From assembly GCF_937934665.1 (NCBI RefSeq), contig NZ_CALGYW010000165.1:1-7800 (forward strand): a DNA stretch of 7,800 nucleotides, written 5' to 3'. This DNA is from an uncultured Anaerococcus sp. GTDB lineage: Bacteria > Bacillota > Clostridia > Tissierellales > Peptoniphilaceae. Below the pieces are notes generated by a model that ran no database searches, was not told where the DNA came from, and worked only from the letters and a program-made list of their open reading frames with translations. Positions 1-5,624 of this stretch are shown in pieces. Each line of letters begins with the position of its first letter. The first letter of the stretch is position 1. A program made the position numbers and the translations under genes.

Positions 1-54
1 AGCATCGCCTTGCCAAGGCGAGGGTCGCGAGTTCGAATCTCGTCATCCGCTCCA
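1..54 (+). tRNA. tRNA-Gly(GCC), 3' part; 5' end lies before the window
   Basis: The visible part runs from the end of the D arm to the 3' terminus. The anticodon stem TCGCC/GGCGA encloses the loop TTGCCAA, giving anticodon GCC (glycine). The T arm contains GTTCGAATC, and the acceptor strand CATCCGC is followed by TCCA, so the CCA end is encoded. The 5' acceptor strand and most of the D arm are outside the window. It probably ends a tRNA cluster, because a terminator follows directly. Confidence 0.95.
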
Positions 55-59
55 TATTT

Positions 60-82
60 AGCTTGCTTGGCAAGCTTTTTTA
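60..82 (+). terminator. Intrinsic terminator after tRNA-Gly
   Basis: The stem AGCTTG (60-65) pairs with CAAGCT (71-76) around the loop CTTGG, followed by a T run. It lies six bases after the tRNA-Gly CCA end and would terminate the upstream tRNA transcript. Confidence 0.85.
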
Positions 83-94
83 TTTATCTTTCAT

Positions 95-123
95 TTGACT
101 AGTCTAATAAAATAAGATATACT
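95..123 (+). promoter_or_regulatory. Sigma-A type promoter for tRNA-Arg
   Basis: A -35 box TTGACT (95-100) and a -10 box TATACT (118-123) are separated by exactly 17 bases, each one mismatch from consensus. Transcription should start near 130, about 14 bases before the mature tRNA-Arg. The tRNA therefore appears to be transcribed on its own and not by read-through from tRNA-Gly. Confidence 0.8.
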
Positions 124-143
124 TATATGGTAGATAAAATTAG

Positions 144-220
144 GCGTCATTAGCTCAGCTGGATAGAGCGTCTGGCTACGGACCAGAAGGCCTGGGGTTC
201 GAATCCTCAATGACGCGCCA
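144..220 (+). tRNA. tRNA-Arg(ACG)
   Basis: This is a complete 77-base tRNA. The acceptor strands GCGTCAT and ATGACGC pair over 7 bp and are followed by G and an encoded CCA. The D arm contains AGCTCAGCTGGATAGAGC. The anticodon stem TCTGG/CCAGA holds the loop CTACGGA, so the anticodon is ACG. The wobble A is expected to be deaminated to inosine by TadA so that CGU/CGC/CGA are read. The T arm contains GGTTCGAATCC. It has its own promoter upstream and a terminator downstream. Confidence 0.97.
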
Positions 221-230
221 TTTAATTTAA

Positions 231-256
231 GGAAGTATTTTTGATGCTTCTTTTTT
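231..256 (+). terminator. Intrinsic terminator after tRNA-Arg
   Basis: The stem GAAGTA (232-237) pairs with TGCTTC (245-250), with one G-T pair, and is followed by six T residues. It closes the single-gene tRNA-Arg unit ahead of the protease gene. Confidence 0.8.
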
Positions 257-329
257 ATTCTTTTTTTTACTAATCTTGTATTCTTTATATAAACTTAATA
301 ATTTTCTCATTATTTATACAAAAATTGGG

Positions 330-350
330 TATATATTATTAGACAGGAGG
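330..350 (+). promoter_or_regulatory. Possible -10 region and ribosome binding site for the protease gene
   Basis: A strong Shine-Dalgarno AGGAGG (345-350) lies 7 bases before the ATG at 358 and fixes that start. An A/T-rich TATATATTATT stretch (330-340) contains plausible -10 hexamers, but I find no good -35 box at proper spacing. The promoter part is therefore tentative, while the binding site is secure. The rest of 257-330 is plain A/T-rich DNA. Confidence 0.5.
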
Positions 351-357
351 AGATATT

Positions 358-1584
358 ATGAATAATAGATCTTATAAAAAATCTGGAGGGAAATTTTCAT
401 CTTTTGCTTCAGCTTTAATCGGAGCTCTTGTTGGTGGATTTATTGTATATTTTCTACTAAGCGGAGCGGGTACAAATAGTAAAGAAACAGTTAAGAATAC
501 AGAGAAAGTAGAAACAAGACAAGAAGATAGTAAACCAATAGAAATTAAGGAAAATGAGTCTATGGAGTCAATTGTTGTTAAAAAATCTATTGATTCGGTA
601 GTTGGTATTAACACCATTTCTAAGGTTACCCGACAGTCATTTTTTGGACCTCAATCTGGATATGTAGAGGGTATAGGTTCAGGATCTGTAGTAAGCAAAG
701 ATGGCTACATTGTTACAAATTCACATGTTGTTAGCGATGGTGAGGCTAAGGAGATTAACGTCTTATTTAATAATGGTGAAACTGCTCCAGCTGAGCTAAT
801 TTGGAATGATGCTTCTTTAGATCTTGCTGTTATAAAAGTAGCAAGTGATAATAAGAACCTTAAAGCTATTGATATTGGTGATTCTGATGAGATCGGTGTT
901 GGAGATAGGGTTGTTGCTATTGGAAACCCACTTGGCTTTGAGCTTCAATCTACAGTGACATCAGGTATTATTTCTGGTCTTAATAGGTCAGTTTCCTTTA
1001 ATACGGGTGTTCAAATGGATGGCCTAATGCAGACGGACGCCGCAATTAACTCTGGAAACTCTGGTGGTGCACTTTTAAACTCTAAAGGAGAGTTGATAGG
1101 TATTAATACTGCCAAAGCTGGTAATAGCGATGGCATAGGTTTTGCCATTCCAATTAATACTGTAAAACCAGTAATAGATAAGATTAGAGAAAATGGTAAG
1201 TTTGATTCTGTCTACCTTGGAATAACTGGTCAGTCTCTTGATTATTTGAGACAACTACAATACCTAAAAGATAATATTAAAGCCCAGAGTGGTATATATG
1301 TAGTAAGCGTATTTACAGATGATAGTAATATCAAGGAAGGTGATATTATAAAGGAAATTGATGGTAAGGCTGTCAAAGATATGGGAGCCTTAAAGAAACT
1401 TCTTTTAGCTTATAATGTGGGTGATACTGTTAAGCTAACCATAGAAAGAGAAGGCAAAGATAAAGAAATCGACTTTAAATTTACAGTTGATTCGTCAAAT
1501 GTAGATGAATACAAGTCTGCAAGGCCAAATGAATCTATGGAAAAAAGAGAAGAAAATTCAAATCCATTTTTTAATCTTCCATAG
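358..1584 (+). CDS. HtrA/DegP-type membrane-anchored serine protease with PDZ domain
   Basis: The 408-residue product is a trypsin-fold (S1C) protease, expected to degrade or refold misfolded proteins outside the membrane. A basic N-terminus is followed by one hydrophobic segment (about residues 16-36), which should anchor the protein with its catalytic part outside. A charged linker (about 40-68) leads to the protease domain (about 70-275). The catalytic triad is His123 (in TNSHVV), Asp155 (in SLDLAVIKV) and Ser235 (in NSGNSGGALL). A single PDZ domain follows (about 285-375), with the usual IKEGDIIKEIDG motif. The C-terminal tail is short and polar. Length and layout match the single-PDZ Gram-positive HtrA family. 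It stands alone between a tRNA and a terminator. In Bacillus subtilis such genes answer to cell-envelope stress regulators, but I see no matching operator here. Paralogues in the family cannot be told apart from sequence alone, so no specific symbol is given. Confidence 0.96.
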   Translation: MNNRSYKKSGGKFSSFASALIGALVGGFIVYFLLSGAGTNSKETVKNTEKVETRQEDSKPIEIKENESMESIVVKKSIDSVVGINTISKVTRQSFFGPQSGYVEGIGSGSVVSKDGYIVTNSHVVSDGEAKEINVLFNNGETAPAELIWNDASLDLAVIKVASDNKNLKAIDIGDSDEIGVGDRVVAIGNPLGFELQSTVTSGIISGLNRSVSFNTGVQMDGLMQTDAAINSGNSGGALLNSKGELIGINTAKAGNSDGIGFAIPINTVKPVIDKIRENGKFDSVYLGITGQSLDYLRQLQYLKDNIKAQSGIYVVSVFTDDSNIKEGDIIKEIDGKAVKDMGALKKLLLAYNVGDTVKLTIEREGKDKEIDFKFTVDSSNVDEYKSARPNESMEKREENSNPFFNLP

Positions 1585-1593
1585 AATAATATG

Positions 1594-1624
1594 AGAGAGT
1601 GGCTACGGCTACTCTTTTTTTATA
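1594..1624 (+). terminator. Intrinsic terminator of the HtrA-like gene
   Basis: AGAGTGGC (1596-1603) pairs with GCTACTCT (1608-1615) around a TACG tetraloop closed by C-G, which is the very stable UNCG class, and is followed by a run of T. It lies about 11 bases after the stop codon. Confidence 0.92.
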
Positions 1625-1662
1625 AAAAATGAAGCTAAGAATACTTTTTATTCCTAGCTTCA
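1624..1662 (-). terminator. Intrinsic terminator of tenA (minus strand)
   Basis: A long hairpin spans 1630-1662: TGAAGCTA-A-GAATA pairs with TATTC-C-TAGCTTCA with one mismatch around the loop CTTTT. Read on the minus strand it is followed by a T run (complement of the A run at 1624-1629). It terminates the convergent tenA transcript next to the HtrA terminator. Confidence 0.88.
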
Positions 1663-1670
1663 GCTTTTAT

Positions 1671-2339
1671 TTAAAACTTATCGCCCTCGTTATAGACCAT
1701 GTCCCAAAATTTAAGCTCGTAAATTAGGCAATTTTTGAATATATCTATCAAGATGTTCCTTTTAGTAGGGGTCATATCTAAGCCGATTTCATTAATCTCA
1801 TCAACAGTACTATCAACGTATGATAAATAAACAGGGTCAAGATATCCTGTAATAAATTTACCGTAAATATCGTGGTTTTTAGCCTCAGGATTGACCTTGT
1901 CTATGTGCCTAAAAATATTTACATAGCCTAAATCACAAGCCATTAGGACCATCAAAATTTCTTCATAACCACCTATTAAAGATTGGGATATCCTATAATT
2001 TGAATAGGAAAGATTGGTTAGGTTTGATGGTCTTTTTTCTATTTCTTCGACATTGATATCAAAATCCTTCATTACACCACGATGGATTGCCATTTCATTT
2101 TCCATACAATTATCTAAAAGATATGAAAATTTACGAATAATATCCTTATCATTACTTTTTGTAATGCCTATGGCAAATATTTTTACATGGTCCCATAGAT
2201 ATATGTAGTCTTCTTCTAGGTAATATCTAAATTTGGAAATCTCCAAATCACCATTTATCAAACCCGAGATGAAAGGATGATTATAAAGCTTTTGCCATAT
2301 GTCTTCAGTTTCTTTATATAAGTAATCTATAAATTTCAT
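1671..2339 (-). CDS. tenA: TenA-family aminopyrimidine aminohydrolase (thiaminase II)
   Basis: The 222-residue all-helical cytoplasmic enzyme belongs to the TenA/THI-4 family. It hydrolyses aminopyrimidine breakdown products of thiamine to HMP for salvage into thiamine synthesis, and can also cleave thiamine. Recognisable features are HPFISGL near the N-terminus, the YLEEDYIYL segment with Asp44 and Tyr47, Tyr112, Cys135 in the MACDLGY segment (the active-site cysteine of the Cys-type TenA subgroup), and the C-terminal YELKFWDM motif with Glu208 and Phe211. Several numbers coincide with those I recall for Bacillus subtilis TenA (Asp44, Tyr47, Tyr112, Cys135), so the active site looks intact. 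The ATG at 2339 is preceded by AGGAGG with a rather short 4-base gap. It is divergent from the TPP riboswitch, which reads the other strand, so tenA is not under that switch. No other thiamine enzyme is visible nearby. Confidence 0.93.
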   Translation of the reverse strand: MKFIDYLYKETEDIWQKLYNHPFISGLINGDLEISKFRYYLEEDYIYLWDHVKIFAIGITKSNDKDIIRKFSYLLDNCMENEMAIHRGVMKDFDINVEEIEKRPSNLTNLSYSNYRISQSLIGGYEEILMVLMACDLGYVNIFRHIDKVNPEAKNHDIYGKFITGYLDPVYLSYVDSTVDEINEIGLDMTPTKRNILIDIFKNCLIYELKFWDMVYNEGDKF

Positions 2340-2371
2340 AACTCCTCCTATAGATAAATCATACCCTTGTA

Positions 2372-2400
2372 CTTTATTTTTTTTATAAAACTAATATAAT
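2372..2400 (+). promoter_or_regulatory. Probable promoter for the TPP riboswitch transcript
   Basis: A perfect -10 box TATAAT (2395-2400) has only a poor -35 candidate, CTTTAT (2372-2377), at 17-base spacing. The better TTGTAC (2367-2372) is 22 bases away, too far for normal use. Initiation near 2407 would include the whole leader discussed in the riboswitch entry. Confidence 0.55.
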
Positions 2401-2411
2401 ATTACTAACAA
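2382..2411 (-). promoter_or_regulatory. Probable tenA promoter (minus strand)
   Basis: On the minus strand TTGTTA (complement of 2406-2411) and TATAAA (complement of 2382-2387) are 18 bases apart. Initiation near 2376 would give a leader of roughly 35 bases with no room for a riboswitch. The site interleaves with the opposite-facing -10 box at 2395-2400, so the two promoters probably compete for RNA polymerase. Confidence 0.55.
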
Positions 2412-2421
2412 TTAAATACTC

Positions 2422-2502
2422 CTTTTATATTCGGGGTGCCATGAGCTGAGATTATACCCGCTAACCTGATAAACTTAGTAGTTTCGTAGGGAAATAAAAA
2501 GC
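2422..2502 (+). promoter_or_regulatory. TPP riboswitch aptamer (THI box)
   Basis: The conserved THI-box core is present in order: CGGGGTGCC (2432-2440), GCTGAGAT (2445-2452), ATACCCG (2454-2460), ACCTGAT (2464-2470) and CGTAGGGAA (2485-2493). P2 pairs GGGGT with ACCC. P3 is very short (GC around CATGA). P5 is AAAC/GTTT with a TTAGTA loop, close to the usual TTAATA. P1 can form between TTTTAT-TTC (2423-2432, one bulged A) and GAAATAAAA (2491-2499). The aptamer senses thiamine pyrophosphate and, joined to the following terminator, should switch the methyltransferase gene off when TPP is abundant. Confidence 0.95.
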
Positions 2503-2508
2503 AATTAT

Positions 2509-2547
2509 AACTCTTTTTTCGAATATAAGAAAAAGGAGTTTTTATTT
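2509..2547 (+). terminator. Riboswitch expression platform: regulated intrinsic terminator
   Basis: AACTCTTTTTTC (2509-2520) pairs with GAAAAAGGAGTT (2529-2540) over 12 bp with one G-T pair, around the loop GAATATAA, followed by TTTTTATTT. It lies between the aptamer and the gene. A mutually exclusive antiterminator is visible: ACTCCTTTTATATTC (2418-2432), which includes the 5' strand of P1, is complementary over 15 bp to the terminator loop plus 3' arm (2521-2539) with a 4-base bulge. TPP-stabilised P1 would remove that strand and allow termination. Confidence 0.88.
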
Positions 2548-2570
2548 GTAAAAAATATAAGGAGAATAAA

Positions 2571-3272
2571 ATGAAGGCAAAATTTGATGGATACGCAAGT
2601 AAATATGATCAGTGGTTTATGGAGAATGAAAATATGTATTTAACAGAGCTGAATGTAGTAGAAATGGCTCTTAAGAGTGTAAATACAGAAAAATCACTAT
2701 CTGTAGGCTGTGGTAGTGGTTTATTTGAAGTTTCTCTAAAAGATAGGGGAATTACTATCACTGATGGGCTAGAACCATCTGAAGATATGGCAGCTATTGC
2801 AGAAAAAAGAGGCCTAAATGTAATAATTGGAATAATAGAAGATGCTAAACTAGAAGAAGAATATTATGACTCTATCTACTTAAATGGCTCATCTACCTAT
2901 ATAGAAGATTTAGAAAGTGCCTATAAAACTGTCTACAAAGCCCTAAAACCAGGTGGACACATTGTAGTAATCGATGTACCAAAAGAAAGTTCTTTCGGCA
3001 TTCTTTATCAATTTGCAGCCTATGCCAAAACCTTTGATCTGCCAAACTTTGAGGGTATCCTACCAAAATCACCATATCCAATCGAGCTTGTCACAAATAC
3101 TGTTATGACAACTACACCAGAAAAGCGTGATATCTTAGAAAAGGTAGGATTTAAGAATTTTAAATTCTATCAGACACTTACAACAGACCCATCCTACTCT
3201 GATTGTTATGTAGAAGAAGCAGTAGAAGGATATGACAAGGGATCTTATGTTGCAATAGTTGGAGAAAAATAA
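2571..3272 (+). CDS. Class I SAM-dependent methyltransferase under TPP riboswitch control
   Basis: The 233-residue protein has the Rossmann methyltransferase fold of the UbiE/Methyltransf_11 type. The N-terminal YASKYDQWF resembles the entry helix of that group. Motif I is SVGCGSG (44-50), binding S-adenosylmethionine. The acidic strand-2 region is DGLEPSEDM (65-73), which typically positions the SAM ribose. LKPGGHIVVIDV (125-136) is the post-motif segment. The C-terminal half (about 140-215) would carry substrate specificity and resembles nothing I can name, so the substrate is unknown. The start is fixed by AAGGAG (2559-2564), 6 bases before the ATG. It is the only gene between the riboswitch and a terminator. 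The switch implies a role linked to thiamine status, such as salvage, modification or detoxification of a thiamine-related compound. That link is inference; the enzyme class itself is well supported. Confidence 0.9.
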   Translation: MKAKFDGYASKYDQWFMENENMYLTELNVVEMALKSVNTEKSLSVGCGSGLFEVSLKDRGITITDGLEPSEDMAAIAEKRGLNVIIGIIEDAKLEEEYYDSIYLNGSSTYIEDLESAYKTVYKALKPGGHIVVIDVPKESSFGILYQFAAYAKTFDLPNFEGILPKSPYPIELVTNTVMTTTPEKRDILEKVGFKNFKFYQTLTTDPSYSDCYVEEAVEGYDKGSYVAIVGEK

Positions 3273-3315
3273 CCGCAGGCCAATAAAATAATTATAAGAC
3301 AACATACAGGAAATT

Positions 3316-3339
3316 GAAGGCTTTAAGGCCTTCTTTTTT
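3316..3339 (+). terminator. Intrinsic terminator of the methyltransferase gene
   Basis: GAAGGC (3316-3321) pairs with GCCTTC (3328-3333) around TTTAAG and is followed by six T residues. It separates the thiamine-linked module from the ylxM operon. Confidence 0.9.
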
Positions 3340-3382
3340 CAAAACAAAATCTATAAAAAAGATTAATTAAATTTGCTTTTGG

Positions 3383-3463
3383 GGTCAAGAAATAATGTTG
3401 ACATGTGATAAAATAGCGTGTATAATAATGTGGTCAAGTAAAAATATTGACAGGTGATATTAT
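3383..3463 (+). repeat. Two direct copies of a 32-base element, each holding a GTCAA-N9-TTGAC dyad
   Basis: Copy 1 (3383-3414) and copy 2 (3432-3463) are 49 bases apart start to start and agree at 26 of 32 positions by eye. Each begins GGTCAAG and carries TTGACA and then GTGATA. Within each, GTCAA and TTGAC form a dyad with a 9-base spacer. Copy 1 overlaps the -35 box and copy 2 spans the expected transcription start and the ylxM ribosome binding site. Confidence 0.75.
3398..3426 (+). promoter_or_regulatory. Consensus sigma-A promoter of the ylxM-ffh-rplS operon
   Basis: TTGACA (3398-3403) and TATAAT (3421-3426) are both perfect and separated by exactly 17 bases. Initiation is expected near 3433, only about 30 bases before the ylxM ATG, so the leader is very short. 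It could begin with the second dyad as a 5'-terminal hairpin. Confidence 0.92.
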
Positions 3464-3785
3464 GGAGAAAATAGTTAAAGTAGCCCAACTATACGATATG
3501 TATGGACAACTTCTAAATGAAAAGCAAAGAGATGTTATAAATTGCTATTATAACGAAGATTTATCCCTTCAAGAGATTGCTGATAATGACGGAAAGAGCA
3601 AACAGGCAATATCTGACATGATTAATAGAAGCGTGGATAAATTATTTGAGTTTGAAAATGAGCTTTCTTTACTAAAAAGCAAGACTGAACTTAAGGCTGC
3701 TCTTTTTGATATAAGAGAGCTGATTGAAAGTTCAAATAATGAAGAAGCAATAGATAAGTTAACAGAACTAATTGAAAAGATTTAG
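3462..3785 (+). CDS. ylxM: YlxM-family putative HTH protein of the signal recognition particle operon
   Basis: The 107-residue, all-helical protein belongs to the YlxM/p13 family, encoded next to ffh in Firmicutes and linked to the signal recognition particle. The N-terminal part has the family pattern LNEKQRDVINCYYNEDLSLQEIAD, and SKQAISDMINRSVDKL (about residues 47-62) looks like the recognition helix of a sigma-70 region-4-like helix-turn-helix. The C-terminal third is a charged helical tail. I place the start at ATG 3462, because AGGTGAT (3452-3458) matches the anti-Shine-Dalgarno region just before it. An in-frame TTG at 3447 lies in the repeat element and has no binding site of its own. 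It is the first gene of the operon. Its stop (TAG 3783-3785) is part of the ffh ribosome binding site AGGAG, so the two are probably coupled. Whether it binds DNA, RNA or Ffh cannot be seen here. Confidence 0.92.
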   Translation: MEKIVKVAQLYDMYGQLLNEKQRDVINCYYNEDLSLQEIADNDGKSKQAISDMINRSVDKLFEFENELSLLKSKTELKAALFDIRELIESSNNEEAIDKLTELIEKI

Positions 3786-3793
3786 GAGCATAT

Positions 3794-5134
3794 ATGGTTT
3801 TTGAGAGCCTTTCGGATAGACTCCAAGAAGCCCTTGGAAAACTAACGGGAAAAGGAAAATTAAACGAAAAAGACATAGACACTGCTATGAGGGAGATAAG
3901 ATTATCTTTACTTGAAGCAGATGTTAACTATAAGGTTGTAAAAGACTTTGTAAAAACTGTTAAGGAGAGATCCTTAGGCGCTGACGTGATGAATTCACTT
4001 TCTCCAGGACAGATGGTAGTTAAAATCGTAAATGAAGAATTAACCAGCCTTATGGGTAAGGAAAACTCAAAACTTGCCCTAAAAGGGAGCACACCTCATA
4101 TGGTAATGATGGTAGGTCTTCAAGGTTCTGGTAAGACTACTCACTCTGGTAAACTTGTAAAAATGCTAAAAAAGGATAATAGAAATCCTATGTTAGCAGC
4201 CCTTGATATCTATAGACCTGCTGCTATTGAGCAGTTAAAGGTAGTAGGTAAACAAGCAGATACCTTTGTATTTGAAAAGGGCAAGGAAGATCCTGTAAAA
4301 ATAGCCAAAGAGGCTAAGGATTATGCAAGAATTAATAATTATGACACAGTAATCCTAGATACAGCAGGTAGGCTTCAGATAGATACTGACCTAATGGATG
4401 AACTTAAGGCTATCAAAGAAGAAGTAAAACCTGATGAAATCCTCTTGGTTGTGGATGCTATGACAGGTCAAGAAGCGGTAAATGTAGCCAAATCCTTTGA
4501 TGATTATCTAGATATAACAGGAGTAATCCTTACAAAACTAGATGGTGATGCAAGAGGTGGAGCGGCTTTATCAATAAGACAGGTCGTAGGCAAACCTATC
4601 AAATTTATAGGTGTAGGTGAAAAACTTGACGATTTAGAGCCTTTCTATCCAGACAGGATGGCAAGTAGAATCCTTGGAATGGGTGATGTACTTTCGCTAA
4701 TAGAGAGGGCTGAGGAACAATTTTCCATAGAGAATGCTAAAGAACTTGAAGCAAAGATGAGGGAACAAACCTATAGTCTAGATGATTTTATGGAACAAAT
4801 CCAACAGATAAAAAATATGGGACCCCTTGAAGACTTGCTAGCAATGATACCTGGAGTTAATTCAAAAATGCTAAAGGGTGTCAATGTGGATGATGCAGGC
4901 TTTGATAAGATAGAAGCCCTAATTAATTCCATGACTAAGGAAGAAAGAGACAAGCCTGAAATTATTGGCAAGAGCAGAAAAACTAGAATCACAAAAGGTT
5001 CTGGAGTAGATGTCCGTGAACTTAATAAGCTCTTAAAACAATTTAAAGAGCTTAAGAAAATGATGAAAAAAATGAACGGACTACAGAAAAAAGGAAAAAG
5101 AGGCAGAGGCTTTCCAAAGATGCCTTTCTTTTAG
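3794..5134 (+). CDS. ffh: Signal recognition particle protein Ffh (SRP54)
   Basis: The 446-residue GTPase binds 4.5S/scRNA and signal peptides of nascent chains, and with FtsY delivers ribosomes to the membrane translocon. The N domain (about 1-95) is helical. The G domain (about 100-295) has the P-loop GLQGSGKTT (108-116), DTAGR (189-193), TKLDGDARGG (247-256) and the GVGEKLDDLEPF segment (273-284). The M domain (about 300-446) has a methionine-rich face for signal sequences and the RNA-binding segment SRKTRITKGSG (394-404) followed by LNKLLKQFKELKKMMKKM. The P-loop continues as THSGKL where THS replaces the more common TTTAGKL-type sequence, a mild variant. The length is normal for the family. 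The start is set by AGGAG (3784-3788), which overlaps the ylxM stop. An ftsY gene, often adjacent in relatives, is not in this window. Confidence 0.98.
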   Translation: MVFESLSDRLQEALGKLTGKGKLNEKDIDTAMREIRLSLLEADVNYKVVKDFVKTVKERSLGADVMNSLSPGQMVVKIVNEELTSLMGKENSKLALKGSTPHMVMMVGLQGSGKTTHSGKLVKMLKKDNRNPMLAALDIYRPAAIEQLKVVGKQADTFVFEKGKEDPVKIAKEAKDYARINNYDTVILDTAGRLQIDTDLMDELKAIKEEVKPDEILLVVDAMTGQEAVNVAKSFDDYLDITGVILTKLDGDARGGAALSIRQVVGKPIKFIGVGEKLDDLEPFYPDRMASRILGMGDVLSLIERAEEQFSIENAKELEAKMREQTYSLDDFMEQIQQIKNMGPLEDLLAMIPGVNSKMLKGVNVDDAGFDKIEALINSMTKEERDKPEIIGKSRKTRITKGSGVDVRELNKLLKQFKELKKMMKKMNGLQKKGKRGRGFPKMPFF

Positions 5135-5151
5135 AAAATAAGGAGGAAAAA

Positions 5152-5397
5152 ATGGCAGTAAAAATTAGATTGAAAAGATTAGGACAAAAGAAAAAACCAT
5201 TCTACAGAGTGGTTGTAGCAGACTCTAGAAGAGCAAGAGACGGTAGATTTATCGAAGAGATAGGTTACTACAATCCAGTTTCTGAACCAAAAGTATTTAG
5301 AGTTGACAATGAAAAAGCTAAACAATGGATCAAAAACGGTGCTCAACCAACATCTATTGTAGAAAAGCTATTCAAAGACAACGATGTATTAGCTTAA
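5152..5397 (+). CDS. rpsP: 30S ribosomal protein S16
   Basis: The 81-residue protein is complete and typical: it opens MAVKIRLKRLGQKKKPFYRV, contains VVADSRRARDGRFIEEIGYYNP, and ends with the KNGAQPTSIVEKLF segment. S16 is a small basic protein needed for ordered assembly of the 30S subunit body. A strong AAGGAGG (5140-5146) precedes the ATG by 5 bases, consistent with high expression. It lies 17 bases after ffh and directly before khpA, in the standard Firmicutes order. Confidence 0.98.
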   Translation: MAVKIRLKRLGQKKKPFYRVVVADSRRARDGRFIEEIGYYNPVSEPKVFRVDNEKAKQWIKNGAQPTSIVEKLFKDNDVLA

Positions 5398-5399
5398 TT

Positions 5400-5624
5400 A
5401 TGAAAGATTTAGTAGAATTAATCGTTAAAGAATTAGTAACAGATAAAGATGCTGTAGAAATTGTAGAAGATCGCGACGGAGGCGAGGTTAATATATTAAT
5501 CAAGGTAGCCGAAGAAGATAAGGGTAGGGTAATAGGAGTTAGAGGCAATATTATAAACTCCATTAGAACTATCGCAAGAAGTGCAGCTATAAAGGAAAAT
5601 GTTAAGGTAAACATAAAAATATGA
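5400..5624 (+). CDS. khpA: KH-domain RNA-binding protein KhpA (YlqC family)
   Basis: The 74-residue protein is a single KH domain, the usual size for KhpA. The nucleic-acid-binding GxxG loop is GVRG (46-49), inside GRVIGVRGNIINSIRTIAR. In streptococci KhpA pairs with KhpB and affects cell division and RNA metabolism; that role is assumed here from the family. I choose ATG 5400, two bases after the rpsP stop, because it gives the conserved N-terminus MKDLVELIVKELV. A longer in-frame start at 5325 would lie deep in rpsP and add an unrelated stretch. No Shine-Dalgarno sequence is visible, so translation probably depends on ribosomes finishing rpsP. Its stop overlaps the rimM start in ATGA. Confidence 0.93.
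   Translation: MKDLVELIVKELVTDKDAVEIVEDRDGGEVNILIKVAEEDKGRVIGVRGNIINSIRTIARSAAIKENVKVNIKI

Noticed and set aside
2014..2208. Plus-strand frame inside tenA, and similar shadow frames inside htrA, ffh, khpA and the methyltransferase
   Set aside because: Each lies entirely within a well-supported gene on the other strand or frame and lacks its own start signals.
3447..3461. Longer ylxM start at TTG 3447
   Set aside because: The TTG is part of the TTGACA repeat, has no binding site of its own, and would bury the good AGGTGAT site inside the gene. ATG 3462 fits the family length.
3447..3475. Second promoter using TTGACA at 3447-3452
   Set aside because: No acceptable -10 hexamer lies 16-18 bases downstream, and transcription would start inside ylxM. 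It is better explained as a copy of the repeat element.
5325..5399. Longer khpA start at ATG 5325
   Set aside because: It would add 25 residues encoded inside rpsP in another frame, unlike any KH protein N-terminus. ATG 5400 gives the normal 74-residue KhpA.
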